NCBI GenBank assembly: GCA_021521415.1
Contig: JAIQDT010000026.1
Location: forward strand, 5,049,001 to 5,113,000
DNA from: Bidens hawaiensis
Lineage: Eukaryota > Streptophyta > Magnoliopsida > Asterales > Asteraceae
Direction: 5' to 3'
Length of the DNA stretch: 64,000 bases
Shown here: positions 19,686 to 33,600 of the stretch, one piece after another
Numbering within the stretch: position 1 is the first letter of the stretch
Layout of the letters: the number at the start of each line of letters is the position of its first letter
The notes under the pieces: generated by a model
What the model saw: the letters and a program-made list of their open reading frames with translations, nothing else
The model's database searches: none
What the model was told of the DNA's origin: nothing
Translations under genes and position numbers: made by a program

Positions 19686-22600
19686 TTTATTATGGTTTAT
19701 AGGAAGCCTTTATGGTTCACCAATTCAATATTATTAATATATATTTATTATGGTTTACAGGAGAGGCCTTTAGTATGCCATCGTGCCACCAGTTAAGACT
19801 CTCTTAGCAATGAATTGAACGATTATAAAAACAATTGAATGGTGGTATTGAATCAATTGACGGTTGAAGAGTAGAGGACAGATTTCAATTAATAACCGTA
19901 AAAGCACACCAAAGTTTTGATCGGTTGGTTGAACCTCCCATTAGAAGCGGATATACCATATATCCAGGGGTAACCCGGGTTACCCCTCAACTTTCGTTGC
20001 GTAGTACAAAATTTTATTTACTTTTTAGGGTTTTATACATCGGGATACCCCTGAACAAACATTGTATAAAGAGAGAAGGGGAGAAATGTTTTTCCTACCA
20101 TACATATATAGTTGCAGGTTTAGCCTAGTAGGAAGAAGATGATAACGAAGAAGATGGGTTTTTTATTATTATTTTAAGTTCATCAAGATAAATAGAAAAG
20201 TAAAAACTGCAAGTACTACAACTTTTGTCCTTTCTTTTATTTTTTTATTAAATTAAAAACCTAAAATATTTTAAAGTGATAATAGAGGAAAAGTTCATCT
20301 AGATATTGGATTTTTTTTATTATTATGTATTTAAAGATTTATTAGTATGTTTAATTTAGTTGATCATATTTGCTTTAATTTTTACTTTATTGTTTTATTA
20401 GTATATTCTTAGTAAAAATGTTATCACAATGTAATATAAATAAATATATCTATTGTTGGTAAAAAATTTTGTTTTAGTCATACGTTGACACATATTTTTT
20501 ATTATTCTCTTGTAACTTTAAAATATAGTGGCTTCTATACTTTGAAATATGTTACGATATGCTTATTTTTATCTACGTATCAATATAAATTTTATTCAAA
20601 AAAATCCACTCTACATTTCGACATAAATTTTATTCAAAACAAGATGGGTCAAATATGATGTTATAAACAACTAGAGTCATTAAACGTTAAACCCAATTAT
20701 AAATTCGGGAAATAAAAAAAGTAGGGGCCCCCGATGATTTTTATATAAATGTACTGTAAAAAAAATAGGTTACCCCATATATGTACACAAAATTCATCAT
20801 TCCACTCTACGTCAACTCTTTCGTCTGCTACTGCGTGAGTTAGAGTTAGAAAGGAGGTGATTTTGTTACTTTCATTCTTGCATCTCCATTTCAGGTTTAT
20901 TTTGATATTAGTTTGCAATTTTGATTTATCAATACATTTTCCTTTTTATCTTGGGATGATTTACCTACTGTTTGATTGTAGTTTGTTGTAATTAAGTAAC
21001 ACCGACGAAGCCAAATAGGGAATTGAAGATTGAAGTTCTTGTCTCCCAGAAATTTCTACACCAACAACATCAGATACCATTTTTTCAGTTTTCTGATTTA
21101 GGTTGTCTTTATTATTTTAATCTACATTGTAATATTTGCAAATATTCTGATGTTTTTTTTTTCAATTGACTATTTTTGTTTTGACTTTAGGATTTATACT
21201 GCAGCTGGCTTGATCTTGGAAGGACTGGAACCTTTAGATGACAGTTGACATCTAAATATATATAAATGGTCTGCAATTCTAAACAGACTAGCAACCAACT
21301 ATATGGTCATAAATCTAAGCTATTTTATGTTAAAGTTTGAAAAAACGATGCATTCAACATGGTTTTCTTATAGATTTTATGCCCTTAAACCTTGTTATGC
21401 TGACAATAAACACACACAAATATTCTATACTAGGTGAAGCAATTTTGTTTTCTAGCGTTTATCTTTAAGCTCTTTGGAATCGGCTAATTTGAGAAGTTGG
21501 ATACTTGGATTGAGAAATAAAACATAATCGTTTGTATCTGTGTTGGAAAAATGTTTGTTCTTGAGGCATTAATTATTTACATTAAATAGTACTCGGTACT
21601 TGACTTGGATTAGTATGGGTCGGTTTTCGGGTTTACCCGAAAATGGTTCGGATTTGTTAGATTCAGATTCAAGATTTTGGTTTTGCTGTAATTATGTTGT
21701 TACTAGTGTGTAGTAGTGGTGGTTTTATGTTTTAGTTTTTAATTTTTTTAGGTAGGGCGATGATGTATGTAACCAAAAATGGTTGGCTCTCTCTATTATG
21801 TTAATATTGCAGTGTTATTTTGGTCTGAGTGTCATGAAATTTTATTCTATGATAGTTGCAACTTTGTTTTCTTTCTTTTAACCAAAAAGGACTTATTTGC
21901 TCTCATCACTACAGGCTGTTCAATGAAGCTTGCAACTTTCTCTTTTCTTGTATTATACTAAGCAGACTTATATAATATTTAGTTATTATTATTTTCTTGG
22001 CTCTGGTATACTTTTTGTGTGGTTCACCCTGCAATGAGTAAAGGAATCAATGAAGCGTTCACAAATGATGGTTGAAGGTTGGTTGGCTTGCTCAATTTGT
22101 CTCTTTAAATGATCATTAAAAACAATACAAACTCTTTGTAAGTCTCTTCCTTCACTTTAAAAAAACCAACACAGGTACTTTAAAAAAACCAACACAGGTA
22201 ATGATGTAGTTTAACTTACATGCAAGATAATAACATATGATCTTTTTATAATAAAAATATTTAATTCGTTTCTAATAAACAGTATACTTAAAACTAGCCC
22301 CCAAGGGTTAATATCTTGTCATCTTTGTTTAACTTAAACCGAATAATTAAGCAAACAAACACCAATGTACGCAAAAATATATGTTCATTTTTAAGAAAAT
22401 GAGGTGTTACTAATGCGCCAAACAAACACAAGCAAACATAAACTCAATACCAGACCCAACTTTAATCTTAGTGACTATCAAACACAAAAAAGTAGAAGTT
22501 AAAAGAAATAAAAATAAGAACAACCCATTAAGCTTTCTTTCATTCTAAACAGTTAGCCGATAACCTAAGAAAAACCCATTTTATTGACATCAACTCATCA

Positions 22601-23099
22601 AGTAGTATTCAACTTTGTGCCGAAACAAAAGCATTCATTTATATGAACTTTACGCATTGTTAAGAAATTATTTTTGGCTTGACGGTTATTGGACATTTTG
22701 ATTTGCAATTTAGACCTAGATCTTCCTAAGAAAAGATCTACCATGAAAATTGGGTTGTGCCAAAAAGGCATTTGGTTCAATGACATTGGTGGATTAAAAA
22801 ACCATAAGAACCTAAGAAGCATTGTTTTTACATATAAAAAACTAATCAAAAATTTCATGTAGAAGACGTTTAGTAAACAACATTTATTTTGTAAAAACAT
22901 ATTACTTTTAAATTATTTTTTATAAAGTTTTTTTATTATTAAAACGAATTCAAATGTGTTTATGTAAAAAAAAACAAAAAAATGAATATGTAAAAACAGT
23001 ATTTCTATACGTAAAAATGAGTATTCTATAACTTTTTTTACATATAAAACACTCATGTTTCCCTAATTTACATATATTAAAAAATGAAGAATTGAAATT
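19686..23099. other. AT-rich intergenic DNA
   Basis: No gene recognised. The ORFs present are short and of biased composition. A 23-bp direct duplication (actttaaaaaaaccaacaca, gg) sits near 22155-22200. The DNA immediately flanking Helitron 1 (17041-17081 and 19686-19780) resembles the MITE remnant at 46519-46640. Confidence 0.4.
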
Positions 23100-24062
23100 G
23101 GGATTGTAGGCCGACATATTAGAAGGCTGACATCACCACAACCGACAAGTTTATGGTTGTCTCATATGATGAATTTACTAATGAGATAGACACATCTAAA
23201 AATGGCGACGAATCATACTATCCTTTGTTGTACTATCAAGAACAACAAGCCATTGTTTATATCCAGACTATAGCAACCCCATAAAGATTTTATTTTTATG
23301 GAAACATAAACTTTGTAAATCTCTTGTCTTTTTTATGAATTTTATCATACTTATTAACTGGAATTTGTAGCTTTGTCATCCACTTTATTTTGATCATCCG
23401 AAATTCGAATTATAACTTTATCATCTAACTTATCAACAGTTTGCATTAAACACCTTGTACGTTTATCGTCTATTTTATGAATTTTATCGTATGAGATTGG
23501 AAGTAGTAGCTTTAGCATATGTGTTATTTTAACAATTCGAACTTGTAATTTGTAAGTTAATAATCCAATTTATTTTCAAGTTGGATTAAACAAATTGTGA
23601 TTGTCAAAGCCTCAGCATAGTTAGCTACATGGATTTTGATCCCTTACAATGCTAAAATTATTTATACAATATTCTTTGGACCCCTAACATCTTATTTTTT
23701 CCAACACAGCCAAAACAAAAATGGAGCCATACTACACAATTGACAGTTTTTCGTCTCTAACACAGTGTGAAAGAGGGTATATTATGGAAATTGTTTGGGT
23801 ACACTTTATGGCCATTATCAACAGCGAATTTGTTTTTATATTATCCTTATTGATTAATATGTAAGTGTATTTCCTTTAATCATTTTTTGTTTTATCTAAT
23901 TTCACATTAACAATTGATCTAACATTACAAAGACAAAAAATCGTTGCCATGATCCCCTAATAATTACTACGTACACTTATACAATAAAAAACAATACTCC
24001 ATAAATTGTTTGTGTTGCACATGTTCATGCCAAAAGTTTCAAATACGAGGACATTTTAAAGA
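23100..24062. other. AT-rich intergenic DNA, nothing recognised
   Basis: No reading frame, hairpin or repeat that I can support. Confidence 0.4.
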
Positions 24063-25137
24063 ATGAACAATACCTAATGATTTACGGTGGCTCAAAAATT
24101 GTTATCGGTCAACAAATGAAACTTGTTCCATTCATATGTGACATGCTAAAGGGGTTTAAGCTATATCCGTCGGTTTATTTAATTAGGGAACTCACCCACG
24201 AAAGACAGAACCTCAAACTAATTGTTGGTACACAGACATAAATGAAATTTAAAACACATGCTATCATAGATGCACACTACATAAACACACATACATCTAG
24301 CAAATAAAATGTCGTGCTTCTTATAGATGTAGGAAAAATAATAGCCGAGGAATTTATAAAAAAAACAATGAAAGTTTTAACTATTCCTGCCACGTAAGTT
24401 CTTACTTATACACCAAAAAGTAGAACAATATACTAACGATTTACAGTGGTTTAAAAATTGTTATCGGTCAATAAACGAAACTTGTTCCTTTCATATCTGA
24501 CATGCTAAAGGAGTTTAAGCTGTATCGTAGGTTTATTCTATTAGGGAAATAACCCATAAAAGAAGGAATCTCAAACTAATTGTTGGTACGCAGACATAAA
24601 TGAAATTTAAAACACATGCTATCATAGATGCACACTACATAAACGCACATACATCTAACAAATAAAATGTTGTGCTTCTTATATAAATATTGTAGGAAAA
24701 ATAATAGCCGAGGAGTTTATAAAACAGCAATGAAAGTTTGAATTGTTCTTACAAGATGCCACGTAAGTTCTTACTTATACACCAAAAAATCGAAAAATAC
24801 CTAATGATTTATAGTGGTTTAAAATTGTTATCGGTCGACAAATGAAACTTGTTCCGTTCATATGTGACATGCCAAAGGGGTTTAAGCTATGTCTGTCGGT
24901 TTATTCTATTGGGAACTCACCCACGAAAGAAGGAACCTCAAACTAATTGTTTGTACGCAGACATAAATGAAATTTAAAACACATGCTATCATAGATGCAC
25001 ACTACATATAACAAATAAAATGTCGTGCTTCTTATAGATGTAGGAAAAATAATAGCCGGGGAATTTATAAAACAACAATGCAAGTTTATTATTCCTGCAA
25101 GATGCCACGTAAATTCATACTTATACACCAAAAAATA
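24063..25137. repeat. Three-copy tandem repeat, unit about 360 bp
   Basis: Units start near 24068, 24428 and 24792 with 'taatgatttac.gtggtt', then 'gttatcggtc', 'gtgacatgctaaaggggttt', 'aactaattgttggtac' and 'acacatgctatcatagatgc'. Spacing is 360 and 364 bp; the third unit is slightly shorter. No coding potential. It may be a seed of a satellite or an internal repeat of an unrecognised element. Confidence 0.85.
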
Positions 25138-26867
25138 ACATCATATATTATCATTACACCTTCGTTGTTTTGACACTAACAATGCAAGTGTACAACAGCC
25201 ACATAATACATATGGTTTTGTATGTCAACAAACATATTAACCAAGTCAGCACATTTTCGGCAATGCTACACAAAAACGAGTCATTACATATCTCACTTGA
25301 AGTTGGTTCAGCTTAAACAAAGTAAGCATATATTCCTATACATATCTACATCTTACATGTTACATGCGCTAATGAGATGCTTACTGCTGTCACTACAATT
25401 CAGCTTCATTGCTTTTCATGTTGTTGGTACGAGCCAACTGTTACACTTCTGCTCGGGTTTATTTCACAATGCAAAAGCAGCTCTTTATGATTACATGCTA
25501 TTATTACTCGTACTATAATTTTTTTTTGCAACTATGCATGATTAACGTCATATTAATATTACATCTTTCGCTATTTGTAGATTTTTTTTGTCTCTTTTCA
25601 TATACACAAATTGTGTACATATATGATGAAACTGCCAACTTCAAACCGAATAATCATACACAGTTGACATACTAGCCATACACTCGTACGCGCAATACAA
25701 ATACAGTGGCTATTGTTCAATGGAAGGAATAAAATGTTTAAAACAAAGAACAGGTTGGCTGATAATACACAACAAAACTAAATCTAACATCAGTTGCGAC
25801 ACCTGATTCAACTCACCCATTTTAAAAGGTCATACAATTATGCGTTGTTCAAACTTAAATTGTTAGATCAAACTTAATCAAAATGCTTTCGTTTCTTATT
25901 CGATTTTAATAATTTGTTTGTTTACGGCCCAAAAGTCTAATCAAGCCCGATCAAATGCCCGTCGCGCACCTGCTGCAACGCGCAGACACTTCTACTATAA
26001 TTAATAGTATATATCAATTTCTAAATGTGTGTGTGGATCTTAAAATGTCATTTGTAGCAATCGAGGCGTGCAAGTGTAAATGTGGATTTAATGCCTTATT
26101 GTTTTTGCAACTTAATTACCAACCACTTTATAACACCATCTATCCAATATATATGCATATGTCAGTATGCATGTGCACAAGCAAATCACGTATGGTCATC
26201 ACTTTGCCCTTTTTACAATTCTTTAACCGACAACTTTGTGGCTCTAATATGAGCATTTCTTTCATCTCCCGATTAAATTTTTAACTTTAAATACTCACCA
26301 ACTAACACGATTCAATCCTTTATGTCGATTAAAATCACAAAACCCACAGACCTAATTTAGTAACAAATATTTCATAAAACACGATGTATCCAAAATATAT
26401 AGGGTTAAGTTAGAATAAAAACCCACTTGAGTTATGAAAACTCTAGAAACTCATTCTCAACCACATGTCTTTAATTAAATATTAAATCTTGTGATCCACA
26501 ATTAAAGTTAATAAAAAATGTTAAAGTTAATTTACATTTTCTCTCTCATGAAAACATAAATAAAAATTAGTTAAAAAATATAAAAAAAATAGCAAAACAT
26601 TTTTTTTATGTTTTCGATATTTTGTATTAAATGTAACAACATATATTACATGTAACAAAAAAAAAACGATGTTATATAGAGTTTTCACGGGTTTTCACAA
26701 CTCAAGTAGATTTTCATTTTATACTTTACCTATATATATATAACTATATGCATACATCAATATTTTAGTGTGCACCCTCACACAAAAAACAACATCCAAC
26801 AAGCCAGTTGCACATGCGGTAACACACTTGCACTGATAACCCATTACACACACGTTAAACACTATAC
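25138..26867. other. AT-rich intergenic DNA
   Basis: Several short frames occur by chance in both strands; none shows a domain or codon signal I can recognise. Confidence 0.4.
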
Positions 26868-27060
26868 GTTAAGGAAGAGTGAGGGACAACCATGGTAATT
26901 TCACAATTGCATGACGAGGGCGGAAATGACATTTCATAATTGAGGAGAAAAAGTAATTTGCCATTATATCATTTCGTTTCTTAAAGCGTATTGTACAAGT
27001 TGATGAAGCTTTATGGACTTGTTAAATTACTATACTATTCAATCTTTAATCTTTGGTGAT
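26868..27060 (+). mobile_element. Helitron fragment related to Helitron 1 (5' region)
   Basis: The phrases ttaaggaagagtgagggac, catttcataattg, gaaaaagtaatttgccatta and gtacaag..gatgaagc parallel 17105-17260 of Helitron 1 in the same order. A clear TC start and a CTAG hairpin end were not found, so the extent is unknown; the 3' side may continue toward 28900. Confidence 0.5.
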
Positions 27061-29447
27061 GCAAAAGGTCATGTTAATTTTGATGGTTTCATCATGAGGG
27101 TTTTTAAATTGTCCGTAACCTAACAGGAGCATCCCAACAGACTCGTTCAATTATGAAGGGTTATTGAAGCCTTGAATGCTCGTCCGTTACCACCCCTATG
27201 CCTTGGACGTTAAATCAATTGAGGATCGTCATTGCTTTATTCAATTCTCGCCGTAACCTCGTTAAGTTTTATTTATATAGTGCGACTAACTAACAACCTT
27301 CAATCCTCATTTTACTCCACGAATCTATTGAAGCTCATCAAATTAATGTAGATTGATAAAGCTTCCCATACTCATCACCAAAATCAACCATATAACCTGG
27401 TAATTGAGGTAAAATACCGGTCTCTAATTACCTAATTAAATACCAGTTTTCTTGTTTTATGCTTCAATTTGGATCCATCGTTTGTGGGCGTTTAGATTTC
27501 TTATTAGATGTTGGAATCTTGAATTTGTTAAATCTGATTTTGTGTTAAAATTTGGGTGAGAATTAATCAATTTAGAGCTGGAACATGAAATTACTACATG
27601 AGATTAAATTTAGCATGCCAACTATTTGATTTAAGGTCTGCAAGGTGTTTTTTTTTTTTTTTGTCAATTTAATTTTTGTTTAATTATTTGTTTTTCATTT
27701 TTTCTCTGTTATTTTTTTCAAGATGTTGAATTGACACGATTGAAGAATCAATTTGATGAATACAATGTGCATATCATCACCATTTGTAGGTATCATTTTC
27801 GTGTTATTGATCTGTGTTGTTGCCTCTCATAACAGAATCTTGAGGTGTAATTATGAGGTGAAGGCTTCTTTGGGACCCCTGTTTGGACTGAAACACTGAA
27901 GCACCACACGCGGTACATAAGTTATTTATATAAATCAGGTTGAGATTTTATGCTTTTGTGTGATTTTTATTGTCAACAGTTGATTATTCTTACCTTAAAT
28001 AAATTTAGAATTAGGATTAACTTTTAGCTTGATATTGGGTATAAACTTAGGTGTTTTTAACTTTAATACTGTTTTGATGGTTTTATTTGTTTTAGTTTTT
28101 TCTAAATTTTTTCTCGACATTTATTAATTGGTTTCTTCATAAATCAGGGACGTGAATGAGGTGATATTCAAAGGTTAAATGGGTTGCCTGGGTCATCACG
28201 TGAACCTGTTGGGTTGACATGCGCACGATCCGTTATAGCTAAACGTGTTATCCGGTTCCATCTGAAGCTAAGCCGAAACCGTGAGTAAACTCAATGACTA
28301 CGTTCAAGTGTGGTCGTTTTGTCTCTTTTACTAATTGTTAGTGACTGGTTATGCTCAAGTTTAAATGTTTATTTAGATATAAAAAGAGAATAATTTTTAC
28401 ATAGCTTTGTGTCTTTGTTTCATTTGTCTAACCTTAAGGTTTGTAAAATTGCTTTGCGTAGATGATAAGTAAATACATGTGAAACTCACTTTTAAGTTCT
28501 GTATCTTCATTCCTTATTGCAGTATTGTTAATATACTGGTTGCCATGTTTAAAAAATAAAAGAATTATATATATTGTACTTTGATCTTCACTATTAATAT
28601 TCTAGCGGTACAACTGTTGTTGAATCTTTTAAATTGTGGTTAGCATGAGGATGTTGAAGTGTATAAAAGGTGTTACGTTTGAATTTTCAGCACATCTTTT
28701 AGGTGGAAAAAAAAGATTATAAAAAAGAGGCTATTAGTCATATCTATTACTTCTGCCGGATTGCCACTTGGTGTTGCAAAGAAGTTTGTTAAAAGTCAAA
28801 GCTTCGGTCCAAAACTGACGAATCCTAAGTCAAATATGTCTAGCCCCGCATCAAATGATAAAAGTCGTATAGTGTTTTGTTTTAAGTTCGATACGGAAAC
28901 AAAGAAGTCGGGAAACACTTTTCCCACAAAAGTTGCTTAAGCTGCACCCGGTACCATTGGAACAAGAAGAAATATGACCCGGATACCGCGAATCTAAAAC
29001 CGAAAATCCTTAACTTGAAAAACCCCAACATGATAACTCAAAGAATGCAAACAGTGATGATGAAAATATGACCGGAAAGAAGTTGATGATTCTTAGTTAG
29101 GTCAAGATGGCTCGAAAGAAGGGCAAAACGGGAAAGCGAAAAAGAAAAGGCTTTCTGTTGAGGCCCGCCTTTCAACCTGTCTAATGTTCCTGCTTTCGGC
29201 TCACTTCTAATATCATTAAAAGAACATGGCAGAGTGCTACGCCACCTGTCAGCATAACGAAAATGATTACGGTCAACCCGGCCCGTTGACACCAGATGGA
29301 GTTCCATAAGTTCCGCTCCTTTCTGGTGGATATAACCAATAACTAATTACTCATGAAGTCGATACCGAAACAGAAGAAAACAGCAGGTCATACGTGGAAA
29401 CTGTTAGTCAAAGTCAGCCATAAATAGAACAAAAGGCTAATGATAAT
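27061..29447. other. Unassigned DNA, possibly the body of the Helitron-like fragment
   Basis: No intact gene. 28780-29000 has a mixed-composition, weakly coding-like plus-strand stretch (KSQSFGPKLTNPKSN..., then stops) that could be a gene fragment; its source is not recognised. Confidence 0.3.
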
Positions 29448-29458
29448 CTTATTACATT

Positions 29459-30034
29459 TTTTTTTTTGAATGACAAACAAAACAATTTTATAACAACCAA
29501 CAGCTTGCAAGAAGCAAGCATACAACAGAAACAGCCACCCAAATACAATCAAAAACCACAGCGGAAAAACTACCTGCACCACTCCGTTACAGTTAGGAAC
29601 TAAGATTAAAACTACACCATTTTTCCCACGTTAGGGTCGTATTCATATATCTGCTCTTCACCCATAAAAAGCTTAACGTTTTAATCTCACTTATTATATG
29701 ATTCAACTGTGGCGGCTTCCTTTCAAACACCAAAGAGTTTCTCATCTTCCAAAGGCACCAAATTATCGTGAGAAACTGCGTGAAATGCCTTAGCATCTCG
29801 GGATGGCATAGATTCACTTGTAAAGTTCCAGCAAATCACGAGTCGAAAAGGCATAAATTGGCGGGACCTTTCACCAAAAACCAATTACACTCCACACCGA
29901 TTGGGCAAATTGACATGACATAAATATATGTTCTGCCGTTTCCAGCTCGTCTTCGCATATCGGACAGACGACTGATGGAAACGGACTATTCCTCTTAGCC
30001 AAGGACAACAAAGAGGGAATGCGCTCCATCACAA
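29459..30034 (-). mobile_element. 5'-truncated L1-type LINE with target duplication
   Basis: On the minus strand the sequence reads the C-terminal reverse-transcriptase zinc-binding (zf-RVT) region: FPSVVCPICEDELETAEHIF, then LWKMRNSLVFERK and FLWVKSRYMN, ending about 29593. A 3' UTR and an A-rich tail follow (T run from 29457). CTTATTACATT occurs on both sides (29448-29458 and 30035-30045), an 11-bp target duplication typical of LINE insertion. The zinc-binding block needs frame changes, so the copy is decayed. Confidence 0.8.
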
Positions 30035-30045
30035 CTTATTACATT

Positions 30046-30668
30046 CAGAGGTCTTCCTGCTTAGCTGCACAATTTTAGTTGCACGGTTACTATTTATTTT
30101 CGTTCAATTGCTTGTGCAACACATGCCATGGTGAATAAACTATTTTGTATGTAGCATTTTCCCATAGTGAATTGCTTGTTTTTCATTTATTTCCTTCTAA
30201 GCCGACTTTTGAAATTTGTAATATATGCTAAACTTTAATTTCATTTAATACCCGATTTACCCTTTCAAAACTTACAATTCTACTAATAAGTAATAACTAT
30301 ATAGTAATATCTAAGCGAGAGAAAGATATAAGAATGAAAACGAACTTACAAAGATAGTATAGTATGAACCCATCAAATATTAAATAGCAGTTATCTAGGA
30401 TGTATTAACTAGGGCGCAATTTTTGTTTTAAGATATAAAATGTTTGTAATATGCGGACCGTATATATCTACCTATTTGCAGGAATAGGTCATGGTTACAT
30501 ATATCATTAGTTTACGAAAAAGATATTCGAAACGAATAACATGGAAGAGCTTCACAAACAATTTTGTTAACATCGAGCCGGACCTGAACCCAGGGATTAT
30601 CAAAAATCGTGGCATCACGTCATTCTTTTATACTACATTGGTGCTACCCCCTACCCCTACATTACAAA
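30046..30668. other. Intergenic DNA, nothing recognised
   Basis: No gene, RNA or repeat that I can support. Confidence 0.4.
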
Positions 30669-33600
30669 CTAGGTTAGAACCGTGTAATACACGAGTTTGT
30701 AATAAAATAAAATAGCAAAAAGAATAATATAAATAATTACAAAATGTGAAACATGAAAAAAAATACTATTCACAAGTCACTTAACTTCTATTTTTCTTCT
30801 TTTTTGTTGCAATTGAAATTTTGAATGCATTTTAACCCTTGATTTAACCATTCTAAACTGAGACAAAGGCTTTTATCATCCAAATTTGGAACAAAGTCTT
30901 CTTTTTTTTTTTCTTCTTCTTTTTTTGTTGCAATTGAAATTTTGAACACATTTTAACCCTTGATTTAACCATTCTAAACTGAGACAAAGGCTTTTATCAT
31001 CCAAATTTGGAACAAAGTCTTCTTTTTTTTTTCTTCTTCTTTTTCTGTTGCAATTGAAATTTTGAACACATTTTAACCCTTGATTTAACCATTCTAAACT
31101 GAGACAAAGGCTTTTATCATCCAAATTTGGAACAAAGTCTTCTTTTTGTTTTTCTTCTTTTTTTGCTGCAATTGAAATTTTGAACACATTTTAACCCTTG
31201 ATTTAACCATTCTAAATTGAGGCAAATACTCTTTCATCATCCAAATTTAGAAAGTTCTTTGTTAACAACTTGCCTAATTCTAAATTTTGAATTTTGATCA
31301 ATCAACCTTGTGTCTTAATAAACTTCAACATTAGTATTAATTTTATAAAATTAAATATTAGTATTTTACTATTTTGTAGTAGTTAATAAATGTTTTTACA
31401 ATACTTTTTTTTAATCTGAAAACACCAACAAAAATCATGTAAAAAAACCCAGTTCAACAAAATGATATAATAAAAAACCACAATCAATAAAAGAACATAT
31501 AAAAACGTCATATTTTAAGTTAATTGCCAAAATATAGACATTCTAAAAAATTGTCGGAATGTTAATTGCCAATTGAAATAGTTAGAAAAAAACAATATTT
31601 ATCAACTATAAAGCAATTGTTACAGTGATCAAATTTGCATAAAACTCCTAAATGATACCCTTTGTTAATGAAAGACATCAAGCTCATATTCAGCATTCAA
31701 ACATCCAGAAAACTTAAAAAACAAAAAACATGAACAAAGAATTATAAAAAGAGAAACAATCATACTACCACTTTACACCACTTTACACCGCAATATGATT
31801 AAGCAAAATAAAGGCCATAGCCCATATCACCACTCATGATGCAACCAAAATTAATAAGCTACAACCAAAATACAGTATGCAGACCAAATCATAACTCATC
31901 ATCTATCATAAAGATGACAGGAGATGTATAAGTTTTTTTACATTTTCTTTGCCCTTGCAACAATCCAAGAATCATGTCTGCACACAATAAACAACAAAAA
32001 ATAATGACGAAAAATATAATACTTATGCAAGAAAGCTTAAATCTTTAATTTATGTAGCTATAAATTCATATTCAAATATAATGGAAAGGAATTTAAAAAT
32101 GGGGACCGAATTTTAAATCCATAACTGATGTAACTATGTTATAATAAATAAATATTAGAGTGACTTAATTTTGAAATACCGATAATATGGGTATAATCAA
32201 TACACCTGACATTAGTTGCGTTTGAATATATAAGACACCATAAATCTTGATATGTTACATAAATCAGGAAATAATGTGCGTTATGTTATGTTTAGTGTCA
32301 ATTAATTATAATACCATGGGATATAATAAAAAATAATAATAATCAACTTCAAGTTCCCAAAACAATCTTTTGTTTTGTAAACAAAACTTACCCAAAATGC
32401 CCTTTGGGTGTGTTATAATTAAAAAAGTTAATAATTTGTGTTTCCTAAGAAATCTGTAACAAATAAAAAATAGGTAAACACTAACTATAAAATATATAGA
32501 GTTGCTCACTTACCATATATATGAGTTATGTTATAGTGACCATAATCAGCCATTTACAATTTACAATTGGTATGACAACAACTATGACAAAATTATGACT
32601 TTCAGTATGTAGATGGTATTGAAAAGTACTTGCAGTTTTCCAAAATAAGCTTCAAAATTTCACCAAGCTTCCAGAATGTCTTCAATATAAAAAATAAAAA
32701 TATGGAATTTGAAATCCATCAAGAAACTATCTAATTCAATAATAGATCTCTATATAACATTTTAATCAAAAGATTATTTTTTACTATAATTATCTTGTTC
32801 TCTTACAAATTTGAATATAATTTTAAATGAAAAAATTAATTAAATAGTATTATAATTGAATATATAAAAAGATAGGCTACTTACTAAACACATGAAATAT
32901 TACGCTTTTACCTCTTCCTTAAAGTTAAGAACATATGTCTTGTCCTTCTATGCATAAAATTCAAATGCAGCAACATCCAATCCAATCACAACTTATAGAA
33001 AATAAGAAAGTGAAAACCTCTTATAATAAATATTATAAAGGCTTAGTACTACTGATGTTAAATATATAAAAGAATAAGTATTATAAAGGCATAATACTGA
33101 TGTTAAAAATATAAAAGAATAATTATTATAAACACAAAAAACTAATGTCTAAAAGATAAAAAAAACAATGGTTGTTTTTTATGGGTGCCTTTGTTTTGGT
33201 TTAAAGTTACTATGATTCCACTCTTCTTTCATCTTTCTCATTGCTAGTAGACACAAATACAAAAATGACTTATAGCCAGTAGTATTCTAGTGGAAACACA
33301 ATTGTAAGAAAATTATGAACAAACTTAATTCATTCATCTTACTTTTACAAACTAGGGATGCACAATGCTTTCTTGCATACTTCGGGACGGACCAACTATG
33401 TAATTACCTCCACAACGGCTAAGTTCTGTTAGATCAAATACACCAAAATTAGGACCTTTTCAGCATATAAAGTTGTTAAAGTAAACCAAATAGAATTCAA
33501 AGATCAGTTCAGTTTTCAAATGTTCATTACCATGAGACTTGAAATTTAAACCTAGCAGAAAAACACACCCGTTTGGCAACTGAGTAGCAAGATCACTTGG

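Noticed and set aside
22598..22900. 100-codon minus-strand frame with a somewhat protein-like stretch (MPFWHNPIFMVDLFLG)
   Set aside because: I could match it to no family, the flanks are AT-rich and no exon structure is visible.
28780..29330. Gene-like stretch before the LINE
   Set aside because: Interrupted by stops on all frames and not recognised; kept only as unassigned DNA.
30876..31187. 103-codon frame with three repeated peptide units
   Set aside because: It follows the 120-bp minisatellite exactly; the open frame comes from a unit length divisible by three.
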